From Ruminococcus sp. (GTDB taxonomy: Bacteria; Bacillota; Clostridia; Oscillospirales; Ruminococcaceae), in NCBI GenBank assembly GCA_017484095.1, contig JAFUTU010000038.1:1-64000 (forward strand): 64,000 bases of DNA, written 5' to 3'. The notes under the pieces were generated by a model that made no database searches, was not told where the DNA came from, and saw only the letters and a list, made by a program, of their open reading frames with translations. Of the stretch, positions 7,831 to 17,023 are shown one piece after another. Position 1 is the first letter of the stretch. Each line of letters begins with the position of its first letter. A program made the translations under genes and the position numbers.

Positions 7831-10056
7831 ATGAAGAAGGCTTTAAGTGCGTTTCTTGCGGCTGCTCTGGCTGTAAGTGCGGTACCTGCTTTTTCTGTAT
7901 CTGCTGAGGAGCTTGATTCTAACTACATAGTTACGTTCACGCCTAACAAGACTACTGCAGTACCTGGTGATACGATTACGTACACTGCTTCGGTAGAAGT
8001 TAAGGGCAATGGTGGACTGAGTGGAACTGTATTTTGGTTCAACGTTCCTGATGGACTTACATATGTAAAGAAGGCAGGAAAGACTCAGGGCTACACAGTG
8101 CTCGAGGACAATATCGCTGATAGATTCGGCGAAGAGTACTATGTTGGCGAGGATGACTATACTGCTGCTCAGCCTACGGGTTTTGTTCTTCTTACGATCG
8201 AAGGCGATGTTGGCGAGAACGGTGTCATGGGTGTTGACTCACCTATAGAAAAGCTTGATCTGTTCACGTTTGACTGTAAAGTTGACGATGATGCTGCTTC
8301 CGGAGATTACAGTATCGAGTTCTTATTAGGTGACGATGATCCTGACTGCGTTACTACCTGTGAGAAGTATGATGATGATTTTACTGGTGTTATACCGATA
8401 ACCAACTCACCGGCTGTTAAGGTAGCAGCTAAATCTGTTGATGCTACAGGCATCACAGCTGACGGTACAATGAGTCTTGGCAAGCACGACGAGAAGAAGA
8501 ACGTTAACGCTAAGCTTCAGCCTGAGGACGCTACCGATACTATCGAGTACAGCGTTGATGGCGACGGCAGCAAGTATGTTACAGTTGACAAAGACGGTAA
8601 CGTAACAGCTGTTGCTGACGGTGTAGCTAAGATCATCTCAACGGCTTCAAAGGCCGGTTTCAAAGCTACTACTACTGTAACTGTTAAGATCGTTCATGAG
8701 CTCGAGGCAGTAGCGGAAGTTCCTGCAACCTGCACAGCTGAGGGTACAGAGGCTTACTACAAGTGTAAAGTTTGCGGTAACCTGTATTCAGATGCAGAGG
8801 GCAAGAACCTGATCTCGAACCCTGTTACTATCCCGAAGACTGCACACACTATCGTTCCGGTAGCTGCTAAGGATCCTACCTGCTTAGAGGCAGGCACAGC
8901 TGCAGCATATCAGTGCTCAGTTTGTAAGAAGTACTTCTCTGATGCAGCAGGCACAACTGAGATCGCAGCTCCAACAACTAAACCGGCTCTCGGTCATGAC
9001 TGGGGCGAGTGGACAGTAACAACTCCTGCTACCTGCGCTGAGGAAGGCGAAGAGACAAGAGTATGTGCAAGAGACAAGTCTCACATTGAGACAAGACCTA
9101 TCGCTAAGCTTACAACTCATACCCCCGGTGAACCCACCAAGGAGAATGAGGTTGCAGCTACTTGCGGTACAGACGGCAGCTATGATCTTGTGACCAAGTG
9201 TACAGTATGCGGTCAGGTCCTCAGTACTGAGAAGGTCACAGTTCCCGCTACAGGAAACCACACTCTGAAGCACGTTGACGCAGTACCTTCCAATTGTACC
9301 GAAGAGGGCACAAAGGAATACTGGCAGTGCGAGGTTTGCAAGAAGATGTTCTCTGACGCAGACGCAAAGAATGAGATCACAGGCGCTGAAAAGGTTGCAG
9401 CTTTGGGTCACACGCCGGGCGAAGTAGTTATTGAGAACGAGGTAGCAGCTACCTGCGGTACAGACGGCAGCTACGACGAAGTTATCTACTGCACGGTTTG
9501 CAATCAGGAGATCGACAGAAAGACTATCCTTGTAAAGGCTACAGGCGACCATACTCTGGAAGATGTAGAGGCTAAGGCAGCTACTTGCACAGAGGACGGA
9601 AACCTCGCTTACAAGAAGTGCTCGGTTTGCGGCAAGATATTCGAGACCGACGGTACCACTGAGACAACTCTCGAGGCTGTAACTCTTAAGGCTACAGGCC
9701 ACGATTGGGGCGAGTGGGAAGTTGTAACTGAGGCTACTGAGACTACAGACGGTCTCAAGAAGAGAGTTTGCAAGAATGATGCTACTCACGTTGAGGAGGA
9801 GAAGATCCCCGCAACAGGTACAACAGTTGTTGACGACAGCAGCTCGAGCGAAGTTGTTGATGAGTCTTCAAGTGACGCATCCAGTGATACAAGCTCTGAC
9901 ACAAGCTCTAAGGATACTTCAAGCAAGGCGTCTGACAGCAGCAAGGCAGCAGCTAGCGGCTCTACCACTAACCCCGGTACAGGTGCAGCAGCCGGCACAA
10001 TTGCAGCAGGCATTGCAGTTCTGGCAGCTCTCGCAGTTGTAAAGAAGAAGAAGTAA
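7831..10056 (+). CDS. Large NPGTG-anchored surface protein with cohesin-like and Big_2-like domains and Cys-pair repeats
   Basis: The product has 741 residues. A signal peptide (1-25, ending SVSAEE) precedes a cohesin-like beta domain (about 28-200; starts with the typical PGDTITYTASVEV pattern). A bacterial Ig-like Big_2 segment follows (about 205-290). Then come at least five repeats built around CTAEGT...YKCKVCG...FSDA, each with a CxxC pair. A Ser-rich spacer and the sorting-type tail NPGTG (residue about 714), hydrophobic stretch and KKKK end the protein. It is exported and probably sortase-linked to peptidoglycan. The cohesin-like call is moderate; it could be another adhesin domain. 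Terminator at 10074. Confidence 0.8.
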   Translation: MKKALSAFLAAALAVSAVPAFSVSAEELDSNYIVTFTPNKTTAVPGDTITYTASVEVKGNGGLSGTVFWFNVPDGLTYVKKAGKTQGYTVLEDNIADRFGEEYYVGEDDYTAAQPTGFVLLTIEGDVGENGVMGVDSPIEKLDLFTFDCKVDDDAASGDYSIEFLLGDDDPDCVTTCEKYDDDFTGVIPITNSPAVKVAAKSVDATGITADGTMSLGKHDEKKNVNAKLQPEDATDTIEYSVDGDGSKYVTVDKDGNVTAVADGVAKIISTASKAGFKATTTVTVKIVHELEAVAEVPATCTAEGTEAYYKCKVCGNLYSDAEGKNLISNPVTIPKTAHTIVPVAAKDPTCLEAGTAAAYQCSVCKKYFSDAAGTTEIAAPTTKPALGHDWGEWTVTTPATCAEEGEETRVCARDKSHIETRPIAKLTTHTPGEPTKENEVAATCGTDGSYDLVTKCTVCGQVLSTEKVTVPATGNHTLKHVDAVPSNCTEEGTKEYWQCEVCKKMFSDADAKNEITGAEKVAALGHTPGEVVIENEVAATCGTDGSYDEVIYCTVCNQEIDRKTILVKATGDHTLEDVEAKAATCTEDGNLAYKKCSVCGKIFETDGTTETTLEAVTLKATGHDWGEWEVVTEATETTDGLKKRVCKNDATHVEEEKIPATGTTVVDDSSSSEVVDESSSDASSDTSSDTSSKDTSSKASDSSKAAASGSTTNPGTGAAAGTIAAGIAVLAALAVVKKKK

Positions 10057-10073
10057 TACACTTTTTGATATTT

Positions 10074-10102
10074 AAAGGGAACGCTTCGGCGTTCCCTTTT
10101 CT
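10074..10102 (+). terminator. Rho-independent terminator
   Basis: AAAGGGAACGC, TTCG tetraloop, GCGTTCCCTTTT. Confidence 0.9.
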
Positions 10103-10106
10103 GTTT

Positions 10107-10170
10107 CCCCCACCCCACTTTCAGTAGCGGCGAATATTACTGACGTTTGTCCTCCCACGGAGGGGAGGGG
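10107..10170 (+). repeat. Intergenic repeat family A, divergent copy
   Basis: It has the same layout as the copies at 14854 and 20679: CCCCCACCCC, then AGTAG, TATTA and GTTTG, ending in a C-rich/G-rich hairpin (CCTCCC...GGAGGGGAGG). The central part is diverged. Confidence 0.5.
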
Positions 10171-10196
10171 GCAGCTTTGCTTGAGACTATTAATAG

Positions 10197-10225
10197 TTGA
10201 CATTTTTAACTGAGTGTGCTATAAT
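10197..10225 (+). promoter_or_regulatory. Consensus sigma-A promoter with extended -10
   Basis: TTGACA at 10197-10202 and TATAAT at 10220-10225, spacer 17 ending in GTGTGC, like the promoter at 7724. Confidence 0.9.
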
Positions 10226-10277
10226 TTTTGTGTATGAAAACGGCTTTGCCGAGTGAATGACTATGGAGGTATGCAGT

Positions 10278-12260
10278 ATGAAAAAAAGAATAGCTGCCTG
10301 TGTGCTGGCAGCTGCAATGGTAGTCGGCAGCGTTGGACTGCCAAACGGCGCCTTTTCCGGAGCTTTCAGCGGTAATTCGATAGTGGCTGAGGCAGTCACA
10401 TCGGGCAATTATAAGTATACTCAGACTGCTTCTGGCGAGTGCAGACTGACGGGCTTTGTCGAGCTACCGTCCAATCTGGTAATACCTGCTCAGATAGACG
10501 GACTAAAGGTGACTGCATTCAGCGGAAATGCTGTACTATGGCTCGGAAAAGACAAAACGGCAGTTACAAGTGTTACTGTGTCTGAGGGTATAACCGCTAT
10601 AAATGCTTCTATGTTCAAGGATTTCACTAATCTTTCGAGCGTTACCCTGCCTTCCTCGCTCACAAGCATTGGTGAGGGTGCATTTACAAATACTGCGATA
10701 GTTAATAATCAAAGCGGCCTTAAATATGTCGGCAACTGGCTTGTTGCCGCTGATACGAGCATCACATCGGCAAGCATAAGGTCTGGCACTGTGGGTATTG
10801 CAACAACCGCTTTTAACAACTGCTCGAAGCTTACCTCAGTAACTATTCCCAACAGTGTTCAGTACGTAGGTGACAGCGTATTTAACGGTTGTACTTCGCT
10901 TACATCAGCTGATCTCTCATCTATGACTAAGATACCTGACGGACTGTTCTCAGGCTGCAGCAGCCTGAATAACGTAAAGCTTTCGTCCTCTCTCGCGGAG
11001 ATCGGCAAAGAGGCTTTCCAAGGCACAGGCTTTTCAAGCTTTGATATCCCCGATTCGGTAGTGAGTGTTGGATATAATGCATTTGACCAGACTCCGCTTC
11101 TCAGCAGCCAGAGCGGTTCATTAAAATATATTGACGGCTGGCTCGTCTATGCTGACAGCACACTCACATCTCTGAATGTTCAGGCAGGCACAGTCGGTAT
11201 AGGCGCTTGCTGCGCAGGAAATACCAAGCTTACAAGCGTGACCATACCTTCAAGTGTTAAGTATATCTCCAATGATGCGTTCCAGAGCTGTACTGCACTT
11301 ACGTCTGTTTCTTTCTCCTCGGGGCTTGAGATAATAGGTAAAGGCGCGTTCCAGGGCTGCAACAAGCTTGACACTATCGCGCTGCCGGCAACACTTAAAA
11401 CAATTAGTGACAGGGCATTTCTTAACTGCCTGAATCTGGGCTACTCAAAGGGACTTTCTATACCAAGCAGTGTAAACAGCATCGGTACGGATGCGTTTAC
11501 AGGCTGCCAGAGCATGGACGCTATCGAAGTTCTCTCGTCCAGCGCAACTATAGGCACAAGGGCATTCGGTTACTACACCACAACCGAAAAGAATACAGAT
11601 CTTATAGTAAACTGCTATAACGGCTCCACGGCACAGAGCTATGCTTCAAAGAACGGATTTACGATAAATATTCTCAGCGGCGGTTCAAGCCATGAGCATT
11701 ATTTTACTAACTGGACGATAACTACAGCAGCAACCTGTACAACTGACGGTGTTGAGACAGGCTACTGCTCCTGCGGACAGACGAGCACCAGAACGATAAC
11801 CAAGCTTGGCCATAATGTAAGCAGTACTTGGGAGGTAACTAAGGCTGCTACCTGCACGGCAACAGGCACTCAGGTTCAGAAATGTACAAGGTGCGGTGCT
11901 GTTATAAATACTGCCTCCATACCGAAGACTGCTCACACATATGCAGTAGATCATGTTGTAGCACCTACGGCAACAGAGCAGGGATACACTGTATATAAGT
12001 GCTCTGTCTGCGGTGCAACAAAGAATGATGATTATACACCTGCTACAGGGAAGACAGACACCCGCAAAAAGGGCGACCTCAACAACAACGGAAAGATAGA
12101 CGCAAGCGACCTTTTGCAGGTAAAGAGCCACATTAAGAAAGTAAAGCAGCTGACAGGTGACGACTTCACCTGTGCAGACATTGACGGTAACAAAGTGATA
12201 AATGCGACAGACCTGCTCAAAATGAAAGCACATATGAAAGGCGTAAGCAGAATTTGGTAA
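10278..12260 (+). CDS. Secreted BspA-like leucine-rich-repeat protein with C-terminal dockerin
   Basis: The product has 660 residues from ATG 10278 (GGAGG at 10265-10269; an upstream ATG at 10257 is too early). Signal peptide about 1-40. Residues about 60-470 hold LRR_5/BspA-type repeats (LTSVTIPNSVQYVGDSVF, TSVTIPSSVKYISNDAFQ). About 480-595 hold repeats with CxxC pairs like those of the preceding gene. The last 62 residues are a type I-like dockerin with two calcium loops: GDLNNNGKIDASDLL and ADIDGNKVINATDLL. It should be secreted and held by a cohesin, such as that in the 61033-62778 product. The LRR part probably binds host, food or cell-surface ligands. Confidence 0.9.
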   Translation: MKKRIAACVLAAAMVVGSVGLPNGAFSGAFSGNSIVAEAVTSGNYKYTQTASGECRLTGFVELPSNLVIPAQIDGLKVTAFSGNAVLWLGKDKTAVTSVTVSEGITAINASMFKDFTNLSSVTLPSSLTSIGEGAFTNTAIVNNQSGLKYVGNWLVAADTSITSASIRSGTVGIATTAFNNCSKLTSVTIPNSVQYVGDSVFNGCTSLTSADLSSMTKIPDGLFSGCSSLNNVKLSSSLAEIGKEAFQGTGFSSFDIPDSVVSVGYNAFDQTPLLSSQSGSLKYIDGWLVYADSTLTSLNVQAGTVGIGACCAGNTKLTSVTIPSSVKYISNDAFQSCTALTSVSFSSGLEIIGKGAFQGCNKLDTIALPATLKTISDRAFLNCLNLGYSKGLSIPSSVNSIGTDAFTGCQSMDAIEVLSSSATIGTRAFGYYTTTEKNTDLIVNCYNGSTAQSYASKNGFTINILSGGSSHEHYFTNWTITTAATCTTDGVETGYCSCGQTSTRTITKLGHNVSSTWEVTKAATCTATGTQVQKCTRCGAVINTASIPKTAHTYAVDHVVAPTATEQGYTVYKCSVCGATKNDDYTPATGKTDTRKKGDLNNNGKIDASDLLQVKSHIKKVKQLTGDDFTCADIDGNKVINATDLLKMKAHMKGVSRIW

Positions 12261-12267
12261 TAAGAGT

Positions 12268-12293
12268 AAAAGCTCCGCTTAGGCGGAGCTTTT
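12268..12293 (+). terminator. Rho-independent terminator
   Basis: AAAGCTCCGC and GCGGAGCTTTT pair around a short TTAG loop. Confidence 0.9.
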
Positions 12294-12325
12294 CATTTGT
12301 TAATAAAGTATTATTCCTTAGTTAT

Positions 12326-12387
12326 GCACCCGAAGGGGTAGCAGCCGACGCAGTCGTTGCTAGGGGGGCGACCGGAAAGTCCCCTAA
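12326..12387 (+). repeat. Left inverted terminus of the 577-bp element
   Basis: Contains CGAAGGGGTAGCAGC, then CGACCGGAAAGTCCCCTA. It is the inverted partner of 12841-12902. Confidence 0.7.
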
Positions 12388-12840
12388 AGGAAACATCTGA
12401 AAGAATAAGGGTACTGCCCTCTTTTAAATGCGAGACCATTCAGCCACACTTACAGTGCGGCATCTGTTCTCGCTGAGAGAAAATAGTGGTTTTATGAACG
12501 CAGTTGAGAACTCTGCTAATGTAGTACGAAATAAAAAAATAAGTGTTGTTTTTCATCGCTGCACTTTCTTAAAAGCGACCTCCTCACGCACCCCGTCGCT
12601 ACGCTCGGGGGTACATTCGTCGGTCGCTGAGAGAAGCAAGTGGTTTTACGCTCCGTATTGGTCGCCTGTCAAGGGTGAGAGCCCTGCAAACGGCGATACC
12701 ACCTCGGAGAGGTGGCTAGACGTTTGCACTAAAATAAGTGTGCTGCCTATATTTTACATATTTTTTTCAAAATATTTGTTGAGAACACGGCTAGCGTTTG
12801 AATTGAAATGGTACAGGCTGTGAAAATCTCTTTTCTCTCT

Positions 12841-12902
12841 TTAAGGGGATTTCCGGTCGTCCCCTAGCAGCGATTGCGTCAGCTGCTACCCCTTCGGTAT
12901 AC
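12841..12902 (+). repeat. Right inverted terminus of the 577-bp element
   Basis: Contains AGGGGATTTCCGGTCG, CCCCTAGCAGCGATTGCG and GCTGCTACCCCTTCGG. It is the inverted partner of 12326-12387. Confidence 0.7.
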
Positions 12903-13019
12903 TACTCTGTAGGTCAGGCACTTGCCTGTTGAAGGTCTTTGCCTTCGGGCGTCATTGTAGACACTGATCACTACATAGAGTAGCGAGATAGCTGCGCGGC
13001 GAGCAACGGAGAGCGCCGC
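12899..13019 (+). ncRNA. Candidate structured RNA between the element and argS
   Basis: TACTCTGTAG and CTACATAGAGTA close a domain (12903-12984). It holds two perfect hairpins: CAGGCA-CT-TGCCTG and GAAGG-TCTTTG-CCTTC. A further GCGGCG/CGCCGC hairpin follows at 12996-13019. The argS promoter lies downstream, so these are not part of the argS leader from that promoter, and no T-box consensus was seen. No known RNA family is recognised. Confidence 0.35.
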
Positions 13020-13029
13020 CTGTGTAAAG

Positions 13030-13058
13030 TTGACATAAAAGGCAATTGATGATATACT
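13030..13058 (+). promoter_or_regulatory. Sigma-A promoter of argS
   Basis: TTGACA at 13030-13035 and TATACT at 13053-13058, spacer 17. Confidence 0.85.
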
Positions 13059-13101
13059 ATCTATGTATGCTCAGTGAATGAAAAATGAAAGGACAGATAT
13101 T

Positions 13102-14853
13102 ATGAAAAGTTTGACTAGCCTGCTTACCAAAAAGGTTGAAGAGGCATTTGAAAAATGCGGATACTCTAAGGAGCTTGCCAGTGTAACTGTTTCTGACAGA
13201 CCCGATCTTTGTCAGTTTCAGTGCAACGGTGCGCTCGGCGGTGCGAAGCTTTACCACAAGGCGCCCAGAATGATCGCTGAGGACGTTGTAAAGGTGCTGA
13301 GTGATGACAAGGAGCTTGCAAAGGTCGAGATAGCAGGAGCAGGTTTTATAAATATAGATATCTCTGACGAGATGCTGCTTGGCTATATTAATGAGGTGTT
13401 CGATGATGTGAATATCGGTGTGCCTCAGGCTGAAAAAGAGGAAACTATAGTGCTCGATTACGGCGGACCTAATGTTGCAAAGCCGCTGCATATAGGCCAC
13501 CTCAGGGCTGCGGTAATAGGCGAGGCGCTTAAAAGGCTTGTGCGTGCGACAGGCAGAAAGGCGATCGCTGACGTTCACCTGGGCGACTGGGGCTTGCAGA
13601 TGGGTCTTGTAATGGCAGAGCTCGAAGTGCGCCACCCTGACTGGGAAGTGTTCTCTGACAGGTTCGATGCTGAGAGCTTTGAGGGAAGTATACCGCTTAC
13701 GGCTGATGAGCTGAATGAAGTATACCCGTTTGCCAGTGCAAAGAGCAAGGAGGACGAGAGCTTCAAGGCTAGGGCAAAGGAGCTGACGGTCGAGCTTCAG
13801 AACGGAGAGCCGCGCTATACGGCGATCTGGAAAGAGATAGTTAAGATATCTGTAAATGATATAAAGAAGAATTATGATGATCTGAACGTTGATTTTGACT
13901 ACTGGTACGGCGAGAGCAATGCTGACAAGTATGTTCCCGAGCTTTTGGAGGCGCTTGAAAAGAAGGACCTTATGTATGAGAGCGAGGGCGCAATGGTTGT
14001 AGATGTTGCAAAAGAGGACGACAAGATAACCGTTCCGCCGGTAATAGTCAAGAAGTCTGACGGGTCGAGCATTTATGCAACAACAGACCTGGCGACCATC
14101 GTGCAGAGAGAGAAGGACTTCAAGCCTGACGGTATCTGGTATGTGGTAGACCAGAGACAGAGCCTGCACTTTACGCAGGTGTTCCGCTGCGCAAAGAAGG
14201 CTGAGATAACCGATGCAGGGCTTGAGCACCTCGGGTTCGGCACTATGAACGGTGCGGACGGCAAGCCCTACAAGACCCGTGACGGCGGAGTTATGAGGCT
14301 GTCACTGCTGTTTGATACGGTTTACGACGCGGCTATGGAGAGAGTGAAGGAGTCAAAGTTCAGCGCTGAGGAGGACAAGGCCGACGTTGCAAGAAAGATA
14401 GCTGTCGCAACGATAAAGTTCGGAGACCTTATAAATCACAGGGCTAAGGACTATATCTTCGATCTGGACAAGTTTATGGCTGCTGACGGAAAGACAGGTT
14501 CATTCCTGCTTTACACTGTGGCAAGGGTGAACTCTATACTCAAAAAGGTAGACGAGGAGAAGATAACTGCGGCGGCAAGCGTGTTTACGGACAGCGAGCG
14601 TGACCTGCTCCTGAAAATAGCTCTCAGCGGCGAGGCATATGCGCTTGCTTTCAAGGAGAGAGCGCCTAACATCGTCTGCGAGAACGCTTACCAGCTGGCG
14701 CAGAGCTTCTCAAAATTCTATCACGACAACCATATCCTAACCGAAGAGGACGAGCAGAAGAAAAACGCTTGGCTCAGAGCCTGCGTAGTGCTCAGAAAGG
14801 TGATAGAGAAGCATCTTGACATTCTCGGCATAGAATCAGTTGAACTGATGTAA
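13102..14853 (+). CDS. argS: Arginyl-tRNA synthetase
   Basis: The product has 583 residues from ATG 13102 (GAAAGGA at 13086-13092; an upstream ATG at 13078 lacks a site). It is a class I synthetase charging tRNA-Arg. The N-terminal Add-1 tRNA-recognition domain (about 1-110) is followed by the Rossmann core with the HIGH box (KPLHIGHLRAAVIGEALKRL). The C-terminal DALR anticodon-binding domain ends in KVIEKHLDILGIESVELM. Length is normal. A family A repeat whose hairpin acts as terminator follows directly. Confidence 0.97.
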   Translation: MKSLTSLLTKKVEEAFEKCGYSKELASVTVSDRPDLCQFQCNGALGGAKLYHKAPRMIAEDVVKVLSDDKELAKVEIAGAGFINIDISDEMLLGYINEVFDDVNIGVPQAEKEETIVLDYGGPNVAKPLHIGHLRAAVIGEALKRLVRATGRKAIADVHLGDWGLQMGLVMAELEVRHPDWEVFSDRFDAESFEGSIPLTADELNEVYPFASAKSKEDESFKARAKELTVELQNGEPRYTAIWKEIVKISVNDIKKNYDDLNVDFDYWYGESNADKYVPELLEALEKKDLMYESEGAMVVDVAKEDDKITVPPVIVKKSDGSSIYATTDLATIVQREKDFKPDGIWYVVDQRQSLHFTQVFRCAKKAEITDAGLEHLGFGTMNGADGKPYKTRDGGVMRLSLLFDTVYDAAMERVKESKFSAEEDKADVARKIAVATIKFGDLINHRAKDYIFDLDKFMAADGKTGSFLLYTVARVNSILKKVDEEKITAAASVFTDSERDLLLKIALSGEAYALAFKERAPNIVCENAYQLAQSFSKFYHDNHILTEEDEQKKNAWLRACVVLRKVIEKHLDILGIESVELM

Positions 14854-14947
14854 TGCTCGCCGCACGGCTGGGCGCCCCCACCCCGCGGAAGTAGTTAGGT
14901 GTTATTAGATCGTTTGCCCTCCCCGTAGGGGAGGGGTATTTTTTCTT
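14854..14947 (+). repeat. Intergenic repeat family A, full copy, doubling as the argS terminator
   Basis: It begins TGCTCGCCGCACGGCTGGGC at the argS stop and continues with CCCCCACCCC, AGTTAGGTGTTATTAGATCG. It ends in the hairpin CCCTCCCCGTAGGGGAGGG followed by TATTTTTTC, a good intrinsic terminator. Confidence 0.7.
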
Positions 14948-14949
14948 AC

Positions 14950-14978
14950 TTGACATATATTTAGATTTATAGTAAAAT
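14950..14978 (+). promoter_or_regulatory. Sigma-A promoter of the aconitase gene
   Basis: TTGACA at 14950-14955 and TAAAAT at 14973-14978, spacer 17. Confidence 0.8.
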
Positions 14979-15027
14979 ATAAGTTGAGATATTGTGCTCG
15001 ATAAGAAATAAAGAAGGGAAGTTTATT

Positions 15028-16965
15028 ATGGGACTTACACTTACAGAAAAAATACTGAAAGCACACCTCGTTGACGGTGAGTTCGTTAAGGGTCAGGAGA
15101 TCGGCATAAGGATAGATCAGACCCTCACTCAGGACGCAACGGGAACTATGGCTTATCTTGAATATGAGGCAATGGGCGTGCCCAGAATCAAGACCGAAAA
15201 GTCGGTCGCTTATATTGACCACAACACGCTCCAGTCAGGCTTTGAGAATGCTGACGATCACCGCTTTATAGGGTCTGTCTGCAAAAAGCACGGCGTTTAT
15301 TTCTCACGCCCCGGCAACGGTATCTGTCATCAGGTACACTTAGAGCGCTTCGGTATCCCCGGAAAGACACTTATAGGCTCTGACAGCCACACACCTACAG
15401 GCGGCGGAATAGGTATGATCGCTATTGGTGCAGGCGGACTTGACGTTGCGGTCGCTATGGGCGGCGGAGCATACTACATAACCTACCCGAAGATAGTAAA
15501 GGTCAACCTCACTGGTAAGCTTTCTGCTTGGGTTTCGGCTAAAGACGTTATCCTGCAGGTCCTCAGGATAATGAGCGTTAAGGGCGGAGTCGGAAAGGTG
15601 ATCGAATACTGCGGTGAGGGCGTTAAGACCCTTTCAGTTCCTGAAAGAGCTACTATCACCAACATGGGTGCAGAGCTTGGCGCTACAACATCTATATTCC
15701 CGTCTGACGAGATAACACTTTCGTTCCTGAAGGCTCAGGACAGAGCTGACGTATGGACAGAGCTCAAGCCCGATGATGATGCAGTTTACGATGAGGTCAT
15801 AGATATCGACCTGTCGGCGCTTGTTCCGCAGGCTGCTTGTCCTCACAGCCCTGACAATGTAAAGACCTGTGACGAGATCGGCAAGCTTAAGGTAGATCAG
15901 GTATGTATCGGTTCATGTACTAACTCATCATACGTTGATATGATGAAGGTAGCTCACATATTAAAGGGCAAGACCGTTGACCCAAGCGTATCTCTTGCTA
16001 TTGCACCCGGATCAAAGCAGGTGCTCAATATGATCGCTAAGAACGGCGCTCTCGCTGATATGATAGATGCAGGCGCAAGGATACTTGAGTCTGCCTGCGG
16101 ACCCTGCATAGGTATGGGTCAGGCGCCTAATTCGGGCGGAGTTTCCCTCAGAACGTTCAACCGTAACTTCCTCGGACGTTCGGGAACGAAGGACGGTCAG
16201 ATATATCTTGTTTCTCCTGAGACAGCTGCGGCTTCCGCACTGACGGGTTATCTTACAGACCCGAGAACTCTCGGAGAGATGCCTGAGATCAGGGTGCCCG
16301 AGCAGTTCATGATAAATGACAATATGGTAGTTGAGCCTGCTCCTGTTGAGGAGATGGACAGCGTTGAAGTGCTCAGAGGACCGAACATCAAGCCTTACCC
16401 TGAGACTGCTCCGCTGGTGGAGGATATTGAGTGTCAGGTATCGTTGAAGGTAGGAGATAACATCACTACCGACCACATTATGCCTGCAGGCGCTAAGATT
16501 CTTCCTCTCAGATCGAATATCCCTGCTATCTCGCAGCACTGCTTCACTGTATGCGATGAGGAGTTCCCGAGAAGAGCTAAGAATATGGGAGCATCTATCA
16601 TCGTGGGGGGTACAAACTACGGTCAGGGAAGCTCGCGTGAGCACGCAGCGCTTGCACCGCTGTATCTCGGTATAAAGGCAGTGCTCGTTAAGAGCTTTGC
16701 ACGTATTCACAGAGCTAACCTTATAAACGCAGGTATACTGCCTCTCACATTTGTGAACGAGGCTGACTATGATAAGATAGATCAGGGCGATGAGATCGCT
16801 ATCAAGAATGTTAGAGCAGATGTTCAGGCTGATAAGACTGAGCTGACCGTTATAAACAAGAGCAAGAATGTTGAGATACCTGTTCTCTGTGAGCTGACAG
16901 GAAGAACTAAGGAGATCATGCTTGCAGGCGGACTGCTCGACTATACCCGCGAAAATCTAAAATAA
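15028..16965 (+). CDS. Aconitate hydratase
   Basis: The product has 645 residues from ATG 15028 (AGAAGGGAAG upstream). It isomerises citrate to isocitrate with a 4Fe-4S cluster. Cluster ligands are visible as the single Cys in GSCTNSSY and the pair in SACGPCIGMG. Substrate loops include GSDSHTPTGGG, and the swivel domain has GSSREHAALAPLYLG. Size fits the shorter aconitase form of Clostridia. With the isocitrate dehydrogenase at 19109 it forms the oxidative route to 2-oxoglutarate for glutamate synthesis. Confidence 0.95.
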   Translation: MGLTLTEKILKAHLVDGEFVKGQEIGIRIDQTLTQDATGTMAYLEYEAMGVPRIKTEKSVAYIDHNTLQSGFENADDHRFIGSVCKKHGVYFSRPGNGICHQVHLERFGIPGKTLIGSDSHTPTGGGIGMIAIGAGGLDVAVAMGGGAYYITYPKIVKVNLTGKLSAWVSAKDVILQVLRIMSVKGGVGKVIEYCGEGVKTLSVPERATITNMGAELGATTSIFPSDEITLSFLKAQDRADVWTELKPDDDAVYDEVIDIDLSALVPQAACPHSPDNVKTCDEIGKLKVDQVCIGSCTNSSYVDMMKVAHILKGKTVDPSVSLAIAPGSKQVLNMIAKNGALADMIDAGARILESACGPCIGMGQAPNSGGVSLRTFNRNFLGRSGTKDGQIYLVSPETAAASALTGYLTDPRTLGEMPEIRVPEQFMINDNMVVEPAPVEEMDSVEVLRGPNIKPYPETAPLVEDIECQVSLKVGDNITTDHIMPAGAKILPLRSNIPAISQHCFTVCDEEFPRRAKNMGASIIVGGTNYGQGSSREHAALAPLYLGIKAVLVKSFARIHRANLINAGILPLTFVNEADYDKIDQGDEIAIKNVRADVQADKTELTVINKSKNVEIPVLCELTGRTKEIMLAGGLLDYTRENLK

Positions 16966-17023
16966 CAAGGAGTAGGTAACAGGTCAGGTCATTGGATGTG
17001 AACGAAGAACAGGGGGTGTAACC

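Larger units (their letters stand above)
12326..12902. mobile_element. 577-bp MITE-like element with about 60-bp inverted termini
   Basis: The left end (12326-12387) and the reverse complement of the right end (12841-12902) agree at most positions. Both contain ACCCCTTCGG, GCTGCTA, TTTCCGGTCG and a CCCCTA/TAGGGG block. The inside carries several clean hairpins: ACCCC/GGGGT around 12591, AGGG/CCCT around 12673, and GCAAACG/CGTTTGC enclosing CCACCTC/GAGGTGG around 12686-12726. A 131-codon open frame (12428-12823) lacks a ribosome site and looks incidental. A solitary copy of the end motif sits at 27253. It fits a non-autonomous mobile element or a large structured RNA; no target duplication was clear. 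Confidence 0.6.

Noticed and set aside
8917-9789. Long minus-strand open frame of 290 codons under the surface protein gene
   Set aside because: It mirrors the repetitive plus-strand gene, has no ribosome site and an implausible residue mix. It is a shadow frame.
12428-12823. A 131-codon open frame inside the 577-bp element
   Set aside because: No ribosome site, composition unlike a protein, and it runs through several hairpins and into the terminus. It is most likely incidental to the structured element.
12899-13101. T-box leader for argS
   Set aside because: No AGGGTGG-type T-box consensus was found, and the argS promoter lies downstream of the structured part.
13057-14229. Minus-strand 390-codon frame opposite argS
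   Set aside because: argS on the plus strand is unmistakable; the opposite frame is an antisense shadow.
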